Below, one piece after another: positions 1 through 5,297 of a stretch of DNA of 13,434 nucleotides. Within the stretch, counting starts at the first letter, position 1; every line of letters starts with the position of its first letter. The stretch spans positions 1 to 13,434 of the forward strand of contig DATDOY010000173.1 in NCBI GenBank assembly GCA_035293045.1, in the 5' to 3' direction. Under the pieces are notes generated by a model, which saw only the letters and a program-made list of their open reading frames with translations, made no database searches and was not told the origin of the DNA. The DNA comes from DATDOY01 sp035293045. Lineage in GTDB: Bacteria > Actinomycetota > Acidimicrobiia > IMCC26256 > JACPCJ01. Both the position numbers and the translations under genes were made by a program.

Positions 1-149
1 GCACCGACGTCTCGTCGGCCATCGTCACCACCCGCGACGTCCTCGCCCTCGACGCAGCTCGTGGCTGCGCCTTCGGGCTGCGTCCTCGCGGGATGGCACC
101 GAGTGGCTCGACGATCCGCGCCGTTGCCATTTCTTCACCAGACTCCCAG
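1..149. other. Left edge, no gene assigned
   Basis: No gene can be assigned with confidence. The + strand frame beginning at base 3 is GC3-rich for its first 18 or so codons (reads TDVSSAIVTTRDVLALDA) and could be the tail of an upstream gene, but it has no stop before it runs antisense through the next gene. On the minus strand an ATG at 22-20 (reads MADETSV) could start a gene leaving the window to the left. An 8-bp inverted repeat, GACGCAGC (51-58) with GCTGCGTC (77-84), may be a weak transcription-end hairpin but has no U-tract. Confidence 0.25.
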
Positions 150-1142
150 TCAGGCTTCTGCCGAGGATTGACGCCCTGGGGGGTTGTCAATCCTCGCCAG
201 AACGGCGGCGGCGCGGTCCCAGATGACCTGAGGAGACCGCGCGTCGTCCTCGGTGAAGCGCAAGAACGTCCAGCCCATCGCCACCAGCAACGTCTGCCTT
301 CGAACGTCGCGCTTCCACTGCGACAGTTCAGCGTGGTGATTCTCGTCGACTTCGACGGCGATCCTCCGCGCCGTGTCGGCGAGGTCGAGCCGGAATCGCT
401 CTCCGTTGGCCGTGACCCACACCTGCGGCTCGAAGTTGTCGAACCCGCCGCGGTGGAGGATCTCGAGAACGATTCGCTCGAGCCTTGTCTCGGGGCGGTT
501 CCCGCGCGCCTCGAGGGCGGTGTGGAGCACCGACGCACCGTGCACCCCGTGCGCGACGCCCACCGCTCGCCGCCGGAGCCGATCGGGCGTGACGAGCCGC
601 CGCGTCATCGCACGGTCGAGGACCTCTTCGTATCGGGAAGGATCGAGCACGGCTGCGAGGTCGACCAACAAGCGGGGGACGGTGGTGATGGGTACTCCGT
701 CGAGCGTCGACAGGTCGCCGCGGCGCAGGTCGCCCGCTTCTCGCACGACCACACCGGACCGTGATCGGCGCACGCCTCGCGGCACGATCACTTCGATCGC
801 GCCCTGCGGCCAGAGCCCAAACAGCGCCGCCGCCGACCGATGCGACGCGTAGCCGCCTGTCGCCAAGCAGGCGGCCATGAGGCGCGAGATCCAGATCACC
901 GGGGCGCCGGTGAGGCCATAGACCCCACGGTGCCAGGGCCTCCAGAGACCGAGGTCGAGGCGTCCCTGGATCATTTTCGGGGTGAAGCCGCACTCGAGCG
1001 CTTGGCGTCGGGTGAACACGGCGTGCTGACGGGCGGCGAGGCGCACGAGCAGGCGATCCGGCGTGTCGGCCACGGCGACATCGAACCACCGGGTTGTGAC
1101 AGCGGGCGCGTGGTGACGCGCCACCGGGCGTATACGGGCCAT
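150..1142 (-). CDS. AbiEi-type wHTH / DUF559 nuclease-fold protein
   Basis: The protein has up to 330 aa. Residues about 30-75 (LLVRLAARQHAVFTRRQAL, then GLWRPWHRGVYGL) match the winged-helix N-terminus of AbiEi-like type IV antitoxins. Residues about 215-320 look like the DUF559 domain of the PD-(D/E)xK/Vsr nuclease fold: PETRLERI (Glu218/Glu222), RFRLDLAD (Asp253), AVEVDENHH (Glu264, Asp266) and a late FLRFTEDD. Such AbiEi-DUF559 proteins are common, often solitary, in actinobacteria, and their function is not established. No AbiEii-like nucleotidyltransferase toxin lies alongside, so an active toxin-antitoxin pair is not supported. The start is uncertain: the ATG at 1142 overlaps the ATG of the opposite ORF and has no ribosome binding site, and family similarity begins only near residue 24, where a GTG (reads VADTPDR) is an alternative start. 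Confidence 0.82.
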   Translation of the reverse strand: MARIRPVARHHAPAVTTRWFDVAVADTPDRLLVRLAARQHAVFTRRQALECGFTPKMIQGRLDLGLWRPWHRGVYGLTGAPVIWISRLMAACLATGGYASHRSAAALFGLWPQGAIEVIVPRGVRRSRSGVVVREAGDLRRGDLSTLDGVPITTVPRLLVDLAAVLDPSRYEEVLDRAMTRRLVTPDRLRRRAVGVAHGVHGASVLHTALEARGNRPETRLERIVLEILHRGGFDNFEPQVWVTANGERFRLDLADTARRIAVEVDENHHAELSQWKRDVRRQTLLVAMGWTFLRFTEDDARSPQVIWDRAAAVLARIDNPPGRQSSAEA

Positions 1143-1311
1143 GACCTACACCGAGATTGAATCCATGGTGCGTGACGCAGCGGTGGCCGCGGCCGAGGAC
1201 ATGTTCGGCGTCGACCTCGGCGACCTCGGCGAGGACCTTCGATCGTTCTCCGAAGTCGCCCTCGCCGTGCTCGACGCCCAGGCTCGGCGCTCGCTCGGAC
1301 GAGCCTCCTGA
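1141..1311 (+). CDS. Small acidic hypothetical protein, 56 aa
   Basis: A short ORF reads MTYTEIESMVRDAAVAAAED, then a Gly/Asp/Leu-rich stretch, and ends SLGRAS. It is mostly helical in character and acidic. Its codons are strongly GC3-biased like the surrounding real genes, which supports coding. No family is recognised. Its ATG overlaps the possible ATG of the opposite gene (CATG at 1140-1143). A TATACG hexamer at 1131-1136 and a near-palindrome at 1112-1125 sit just upstream, but the 4-nt gap from TATACG to the ATG is shorter than in the other leaderless starts of this window. There is no Shine-Dalgarno sequence. It could be a genuine small protein divergent from the DUF559 gene or a chance ORF. 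Confidence 0.45.
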   Translation: MTYTEIESMVRDAAVAAAEDMFGVDLGDLGEDLRSFSEVALAVLDAQARRSLGRAS

Positions 1312-1352
1312 GTCTCCCTGACGATCGTCCCGGGACCCCCGATGCGCTGCGA

Positions 1353-1392
1353 AGGGGGGCAGCAGCGAGGGCTACGCTGCCCCCCTCGCTGC
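1353..1392 (+). promoter_or_regulatory. Two overlapping, mutually exclusive inverted repeats
   Basis: Arm AGGGGGGCAGC (1353-1363) is perfectly complementary to GCTGCCCCCCT (1376-1386), giving an 11-bp stem with a 12-nt loop. GCAGCGAGGG (1362-1371) is perfectly complementary to CCCTCGCTGC (1383-1392), giving a 10-bp stem. The two share bases and cannot form together. They lie between the small ORF and the thiolase, 41 bp before its ATG. A TACGCT hexamer (1373-1378) lies between the arms. Either a terminator-like structure behind the small ORF or a switch ahead of the thiolase is possible; no U-tract follows. Confidence 0.5.
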
Positions 1393-1432
1393 CCGCCCGG
1401 TTGACACGGGCCCGACCCACAAGGGGGATCCC

Positions 1433-2587
1433 ATGCCCGAGGCCGTCATTGTCGCCGCCACCCGGAGCCCGATCGGACGTGCGTTCAAGGGATCGCTGGT
1501 CGATGTCCGCCCCGACGACATGGGCGCCGAGATCATCAAGGCGCTGATCAGCCAAGTTCCTGCGCTCGACCCGGCCGAGATCGCCGACATCATCTGCGGC
1601 AACATCGCCGGGGCCGGTGAAGCGGGCTACAACCTCGGGCGCAACATCGGAATCCTCGCCGGCCTGCCGGAGACCGTCCCAGGCCACACGGTCAACCGCT
1701 TCTGCGCCTCAAGCACCCAGGCCATCCGCCAGGCGTTCCACGCCATCAAGGCGGGGGAGGGCACGGCCTACATCGCCGCCGGGATCGAGAGCACGAGCCG
1801 CACGAGCGGCGCCATGGTCCCTGGGCCGAACCCGCTCCTCGACGGCCAGCACCCGCCCTTCCCCGACGTCTACATCCCGATGGGGTTGACGGCGGAGAAC
1901 GTCGCCGAGCAATTCAAGGTGTCGCGGGAGGACCAGGACGCCTTCGCCAAGCTCAGCCAGGACCGCGCCACCGCCGCCCAGGAGAACGGCGTGTTCGAGC
2001 GCGAGATCACGCCGATCAAGACACCGGACGGCACGATCGTCGACAAGGACGACTGCCCGCGTCCCGGCACGACCCTCGAGAAGCTCGCCCAGCTCCAGCC
2101 GGCGTTCAAGGAGGGCGGAACGGTGACCGCCGGCAACGCCTGTCCGTTGAACGACGGCGCGGCGGCCGTGCTCGTGATGAGCGAGGACCGGGCGCGCGAG
2201 CTCGGCCTCACGCCAAAGGTGCGAATCCTGGGCGGGAGCGTCAGCGGGTTGGCGCCCGAGATCATGGGGGTGGGCCCGATCGAGGCCGTCCGTAAGGTGC
2301 TCGACCAGACCGGCATGACCATCGGCGACGTCGACGTGGTCGAGCTGAACGAGGCGTTCGCCGCGCAGGTGCTCCCGGTCTGCCGTGAGCTCGGCATCGA
2401 CGTCGACACCCAGCTCAACCCCCACGGTGGGGCGATCGCTCTCGGACACCCGTTCGGTCAGACCGGCGCCCGCATCATGACGACGCTGATCAACGACCTC
2501 GAGACCCTCGACAAGACCATCGGCCTCGAAACCATGTGCGTCGGCGGCGGACAGGGCATGGCGCTGCTGGTGGAGAGAATCGGGTAG
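1433..2587 (+). CDS. Acetyl-CoA C-acyltransferase (thiolase)
   Basis: The thiolase-family enzyme has 384 aa, the usual length. It would catalyse either condensation of acyl-CoAs or thiolytic cleavage of 3-ketoacyl-CoA in beta-oxidation, in the cytoplasm. The nucleophilic cysteine is Cys91 in VNRFCASS. The conserved NEAFA motif is at 306-310, and NPHGGAIALGHP at 329-340 carries His339. The C-terminal acid/base Cys369 is in CVGGGQG. GHP is followed by FGQTGAR rather than the common LGxSGAR, a mild variation. The NPHGG form is typical of FadA-like degradative thiolases, which favours fatty-acid breakdown, but substrate range cannot be read from sequence. The ATG at 1433 is preceded by a purine-rich AAGGGGG about 5 nt upstream. 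No fadB-like partner is adjacent. The stop codon lies in a 24-bp tandem duplication. Confidence 0.95.
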   Translation: MPEAVIVAATRSPIGRAFKGSLVDVRPDDMGAEIIKALISQVPALDPAEIADIICGNIAGAGEAGYNLGRNIGILAGLPETVPGHTVNRFCASSTQAIRQAFHAIKAGEGTAYIAAGIESTSRTSGAMVPGPNPLLDGQHPPFPDVYIPMGLTAENVAEQFKVSREDQDAFAKLSQDRATAAQENGVFEREITPIKTPDGTIVDKDDCPRPGTTLEKLAQLQPAFKEGGTVTAGNACPLNDGAAAVLVMSEDRARELGLTPKVRILGGSVSGLAPEIMGVGPIEAVRKVLDQTGMTIGDVDVVELNEAFAAQVLPVCRELGIDVDTQLNPHGGAIALGHPFGQTGARIMTTLINDLETLDKTIGLETMCVGGGQGMALLVERIG

Positions 2588-2614
2588 GAGCTGGTGGAGA
2601 GAATCGGGTAGGAG
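2567..2614 (+). repeat. Perfect 24-bp tandem duplication across the thiolase stop
   Basis: The 24-bp unit 2567-2590 (begins CTGGTGGAGAG, ends GGTAGGAG) is repeated without mismatch at 2591-2614. Each copy encodes LVERIG followed by TAG, so the second copy is an untranslated replica of the last six codons and the stop. The lack of any difference suggests a recent slippage or duplication event. It has no effect on the protein. Confidence 0.95.
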
Positions 2615-2664
2615 CAAGCGCCAGGGAGGGCGGAGCCCGACCAGAGGACGGGCGACGAGAACGG

Positions 2665-3300
2665 TCAGCCCGCGGGGGTCGGTGTCGTGGCCTCTGCGTC
2701 GGACTCGGTGGGCGGCGGCTCCGGTGTCGGGGGGTCGGGCAGGTCGAGTTCGGCGAGCGCACCGGGCACTTCGACCGTGCTGAGCGCATCAAAGCCCAGG
2801 ATCTCCGCGAAGAACGGTCCGGGGAACCGGTTGCGAGCCCGATCGAAGCGCTGTACGGCATCGTTGTACGGCTGAAGGGCGGCCGTGGGGTCGGTGCCCA
2901 GATAGCCGAGGAGTGCGAGCACGACGTCGCCGTTGCCCCGGAGGGAAGGGCGTGACGTGACGGTCCGCGCCAGGCGCGCCGCCGCCCCCTCGACCCGGTT
3001 GGCAACGGGGGGCTCGTCGTCGGGGTCGGGCGTGGGCCGCTGGCTGGCCGCTGCCTTCCAGTCGCCGAGGGCGTCGTCGACCTCGTCGAGCAGCTCGAGG
3101 TCGGCCTGGACCGCCCGCACGGCCCGGCTCAACTCGGCGAGGGCGTCGTAGCGAGCCTCGAGGGCCTGCTCGGCGGTGCTCCACTCGGCCTCGACGGTGT
3201 CGCGGGCGTCCGAGAGCGACGGATACATCGAGACCACGCTGGCGATCGTCACCGCGACGAGCCCGACGACGATGACGATGATCGACGACCGTTTCCGCAT
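2665..3300 (-). CDS. LemA-like membrane-anchored protein
   Basis: The protein has 211 aa from the ATG at 3300. A basic MRKRS start is followed by one hydrophobic segment (about residues 6-26, SIIVIVVGLVAVTIASVV). Next comes a helical region with the LemA-like pattern AEWSTAEQALEARYDALAEL and, later, YNDAVQRFDRARNRFPGPFF followed by GFDAL, matching the LemA signature YNdAv..yN..i..fP....a..fgF. The tail is rich in Pro, Thr and Glu. LemA proteins have one N-terminal membrane helix and a soluble helical bundle; their role is poorly understood. The usual LemA core RRxDLxPNLV is weak here, so this is a divergent member. A longer reading to 3336 is possible, but the 3300 start puts the membrane segment at the N-terminus and follows TAGGCT at 3316-3311. 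Confidence 0.75.
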   Translation of the reverse strand: MRKRSSIIVIVVGLVAVTIASVVSMYPSLSDARDTVEAEWSTAEQALEARYDALAELSRAVRAVQADLELLDEVDDALGDWKAAASQRPTPDPDDEPPVANRVEGAAARLARTVTSRPSLRGNGDVVLALLGYLGTDPTAALQPYNDAVQRFDRARNRFPGPFFAEILGFDALSTVEVPGALAELDLPDPPTPEPPPTESDAEATTPTPAG

Positions 3301-3310
3301 GAGGCAAGCG

Positions 3311-3316
3311 AGCCTA
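3311..3316 (-). promoter_or_regulatory. -10 hexamer of the LemA-like gene
   Basis: TAGGCT on the minus strand ends 10 nt before the ATG at 3300, so the transcript would have almost no leader. No clear -35 is seen. Confidence 0.45.
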
Positions 3317-3352
3317 CCGAGCCGACCCCTGTCCACCGGCGAATGCCGTCGC

Positions 3353-3358
3353 TACCAT
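3353..3358 (+). promoter_or_regulatory. -10 hexamer of the nuclease gene
   Basis: TACCAT ends 9 nt before the ATG at 3368, consistent with a nearly leaderless mRNA. It faces away from the LemA-gene hexamer; the two divergent promoters share the 67-bp gap. Confidence 0.45.
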
Positions 3359-3367
3359 CGCCCCGAC

Positions 3368-3865
3368 ATGGCTCATCCCCGGGTCGTGGCGCTCGTGGCC
3401 GTGGTGGCCGCCGCCTCGATCGGGGGGTGGCGGCTCGGCGAGGCGCGCCGCGATGAGACCTTCGCCGCCGTGGTCGACGTGCTCGACGGCGACACCTTCG
3501 AGGCGGTGGTTGGCGGGCGGCGCGAGACCGTGCGGCTCCTCGGCGTCGACACGCCCGAGACCGTCGACCCCGATCGGCCGGTCGAGTGCTTTGGTCCCGA
3601 GGCGTCGTCGTTCACGGCGTCCCGCCTCGCTGGCCGGGTCGTGCGGCTCGAATACGACGCGGAACGGCGTGACCCCTACGACCGTCTGCTGGCCTTTGTG
3701 GTCCTCGACGGCGAGCGCTTGAACGACCGGCTGCTCCGCGAGGGCATGGCCCGACTGCTCGTGATCCCTCCCAACGGTCGCCACGGGCGAACGCTGCTCG
3801 AGGCGGAGCTTGCGGCCCGGCGCAACGGGCGAGGTCTGTGGGGGCGCTGTGGCGACGGGGCGTAG
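3368..3865 (+). CDS. Thermonuclease (SNase-like) family protein, exported or anchored
   Basis: The protein has 165 aa. Residues 5-20 (RVVALVAVVAAASIGG) are an uncleaved signal-anchor or signal peptide. The rest is one SNase/OB-fold domain: VLDGDTFEA (Asp40, Asp42, Thr43), VRLLGVDTPE (Arg56, Asp61, Thr62, Glu64) and DPYDRLLAF (Arg106, equivalent to the second catalytic Arg). A LNDRLLREGMARL helix and a LWGRC end follow, as in the family. All catalytic positions of staphylococcal nuclease (Asp, Arg, Asp, Thr, Glu, Arg) therefore appear present, and Ca2+-dependent cleavage of extracytoplasmic DNA/RNA is the likely activity. The ATG at 3368 is chosen over a longer reading from 3176 because that extension overlaps the LemA-like gene and because TACCAT lies 9 nt upstream. 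It is divergent from the LemA-like gene. Confidence 0.88.
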   Translation: MAHPRVVALVAVVAAASIGGWRLGEARRDETFAAVVDVLDGDTFEAVVGGRRETVRLLGVDTPETVDPDRPVECFGPEASSFTASRLAGRVVRLEYDAERRDPYDRLLAFVVLDGERLNDRLLREGMARLLVIPPNGRHGRTLLEAELAARRNGRGLWGRCGDGA

Positions 3866-3890
3866 AGGATGCGCCTCGAGGCGCATCCTC
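3865..3890. terminator. 26-bp perfect palindrome at the nuclease stop
   Basis: A perfect palindrome, GAGGATGCGCCTC followed directly by its reverse complement, starts at the last base of the TAG stop. It could fold as a long GC-rich hairpin ending transcription without a U-tract (CAAAAATAGG follows), a form often seen in high-GC bacteria. A protein-binding dyad is the alternative. Confidence 0.55.
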
Positions 3891-3909
3891 CAAAAATAGG
3901 CGTCGAGTT

Positions 3910-3928
3910 CGGCGGGCGTAGCCCGCCG
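3910..3928. terminator. 8-bp stem, 3-nt loop hairpin before the LLM gene
   Basis: CGGCGGGC (3910-3917), loop GTA, GCCCGCCG (3921-3928) form a perfect stem, extendable by a T-A pair. It lies between the first palindrome and the TAGGGT promoter hexamer at 3969. It is probably a second transcription-end hairpin; no U-tract is seen. Confidence 0.45.
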
Positions 3929-3968
3929 AGAGAACTTGGCAGACAAGGGTCCCCATTCGCGCAACCTC

Positions 3969-3974
3969 TAGGGT
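3969..3974 (+). promoter_or_regulatory. -10 hexamer of the LLM oxidoreductase gene
   Basis: TAGGGT ends exactly 7 nt before the ATG at 3982, predicting a transcript that begins at or next to the start codon. This decides the start against an in-frame GTG at 3973, which lies inside the hexamer. Confidence 0.55.
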
Positions 3975-3981
3975 GTCCGGC

Positions 3982-4947
3982 ATGACGCACATCGGACTCC
4001 AAATTCCCGGTCACACGTTCCCCGTGCCCGACGAGGACATCTTCGACACGATTGCCGGCATCGCCGCGCGGGCGGAGGAGGTGGGCTTCGACTCCGTGTG
4101 GGTGATGGACCACTTCGAGCAGCTGTTCATGCTCGGCGGCGTCGACGAGCCGATCCTCGAGGGCTACACGACCCTCGCCGGTCTCGCCGCCCGCACGTCG
4201 AGGGTGCAGCTCGGAACCCTGGTCACGGGCGTCACCTATCGGAATCCCGCCCTCCTCGCCAAGATGGTGACGACGCTCGACTTGATCTCGCGGGGCCGGG
4301 CCATTCTCGGCATCGGCGCCGCGTGGTTCGACGAGGAGCACCAGGCGTACGGCTACGGCCCGCTCCTTCCGGTGCGTGAGCGCATGGACCGGCTCGAAGA
4401 GGCCGTGCAGATCTGCCGGCTCATGTTCACGGAGAAGACGCCGAGCTTCGACGGGACCCACTACTCCATCAAGGAAGTGCGGAACCTCCCCCTGCCGGTG
4501 CAGCCCGGGGGCCCGAGGATCATGATCGGGGGCAGTGGCGAGAAGCGCACGCTCCGGCTCGTGGCGCAATACGCCGACATGGCCAACGTGTTCGGCACGC
4601 AGCCGGAGGTGATTCGCCACAAGGTCGAGGTGCTCGAGAAGCATTGCGGCGAGGTGGGCCGTGATCGCGCCGAGATCACGGTCACCGGCCTCGTGACGGT
4701 GGTGACCGGGCCGACCACCGAGATTGCCAACGCCCGCAAGGCGGCGCTCCTCGAGGCGTTCAACGCCCCCGAAGAGGTGGCGGCCGAGTTCGCCGTCATC
4801 GGCACGCCCGACGAGGTGACCGAGAAGATCGCCGCGCTGCGGGGGGCAGGGCTCGACGGCGTCATCGTCAATCTCGGGCGCGAGGACGCCGCCGACCTCG
4901 AGACGGTCGCGGTCGCCGGCGCCGCGCTGCGCGCCGCGTTTTCCTGA
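3982..4947 (+). CDS. LLM-class F420-dependent oxidoreductase, Rv1855c-like
   Basis: The protein has 321 aa, the standard length for a luciferase-like TIM-barrel oxidoreductase. It opens MTHIGLQIPG; residues 30-44 (RAEEVGFDSVWVMDH) and 76-100 (LGTLVTGVTYRNPALLAKM...) are typical, followed by GRAILGIGAAWFDEEH (105-120), GPLLPVRERMDRLEEAV and PRIMIGGSGEKRTLRLVAQY (178-197). The order and wording fit the actinobacterial subgroup that includes Rv1855c, predicted to use the deazaflavin cofactor F420 for hydride transfer; the substrate is unknown. The C-terminal GTPDEVTEKI helix-turn is also characteristic. It is convergent with the sigma-like gene, with only 4 bp between the stop codons. A leaderless start is supported by the upstream TAGGGT. 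Confidence 0.92.
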   Translation: MTHIGLQIPGHTFPVPDEDIFDTIAGIAARAEEVGFDSVWVMDHFEQLFMLGGVDEPILEGYTTLAGLAARTSRVQLGTLVTGVTYRNPALLAKMVTTLDLISRGRAILGIGAAWFDEEHQAYGYGPLLPVRERMDRLEEAVQICRLMFTEKTPSFDGTHYSIKEVRNLPLPVQPGGPRIMIGGSGEKRTLRLVAQYADMANVFGTQPEVIRHKVEVLEKHCGEVGRDRAEITVTGLVTVVTGPTTEIANARKAALLEAFNAPEEVAAEFAVIGTPDEVTEKIAALRGAGLDGVIVNLGREDAADLETVAVAGAALRAAFS

Positions 4948-4951
4948 GCCC

Positions 4952-5263
4952 TCAGCCCTCGTCGAGGGCGGCCAGACGGGTGCGGATCTTGTCGAGGGCG
5001 TGCTCGAGCACGTCGCGGACCTGTGCGTGGGTCAAGCCGTTCTCGTGGGCGAGGTCCTTCATCGAGCGCGCCCGTCCGTCGACGAGGCCGAACCGACCGA
5101 GCAACACGAGACGCTCCGTCGCGTCGAGCGCGTCGTAGAGGTGGGGGTCGACGCGGATCTCGAGGACGTCGAGGTCGATCTCGTCGTCGGCGGCGATCTC
5201 GAGCGCCCCGTCCGGGTAGGGCCAGCCCTCGTCGGATCGGATCGGAGTCTCGAGTCGCTCCAT
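4952..5263 (-). CDS. Sigma-70 region-4-like small DNA-binding protein
   Basis: The protein has 103 aa. Residues about 45-97 (ALDATERLVLLGRFGLVDGR, ARSMKDLAHENGLTHAQVRD, VLEHALDKIRTRL) follow region 4 of primary sigma factors closely: the L.xRE..VL..RFGL.DG pattern, then the helix-turn-helix and the ALxKLR-like end. The acidic N-terminal 40 residues resemble no sigma region; regions 1.2, 2 and 3 are absent, so it cannot be a complete sigma factor. It may bind -35-like DNA or the RNA polymerase beta flap, or be a regulator that borrowed the fold. It lies 34 bp downstream of the helicase on the same strand, so the two are probably co-transcribed. A GGAGGG Shine-Dalgarno sequence before the ATG supports the start. 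Confidence 0.82.
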   Translation of the reverse strand: MERLETPIRSDEGWPYPDGALEIAADDEIDLDVLEIRVDPHLYDALDATERLVLLGRFGLVDGRARSMKDLAHENGLTHAQVRDVLEHALDKIRTRLAALDEG

Positions 5264-5267
5264 GGAA

Positions 5268-5273
5268 CCCTCC
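5268..5273 (-). promoter_or_regulatory. Shine-Dalgarno of the sigma-like gene
   Basis: GGAGGG lies 4 nt before the ATG at 5263. It is one of the few clear ribosome binding sites in the window, as expected for a gene inside an operon, while first genes here appear leaderless. Confidence 0.6.
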
Positions 5274-5297
5274 GTGATCTCTGGGGCGGCGTGCGGC

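Noticed and set aside
150..1311. Complete AbiE-type toxin-antitoxin system
   Set aside because: The AbiEi-like protein carries a DUF559 domain and has no AbiEii nucleotidyltransferase neighbour; the 56-aa ORF does not resemble one.
1402..1432. TTGACA at 1402-1407 as a promoter for the thiolase
   Set aside because: The sequence 16-18 bp downstream (ACAAGG, GGGATC) has no -10-like hexamer and lies too close to the start codon.
3973..3981. GTG start three codons upstream for the LLM oxidoreductase
   Set aside because: The GTG lies within the TAGGGT hexamer, and the ATG at 3982 fits both the family start and the 7-nt spacing.
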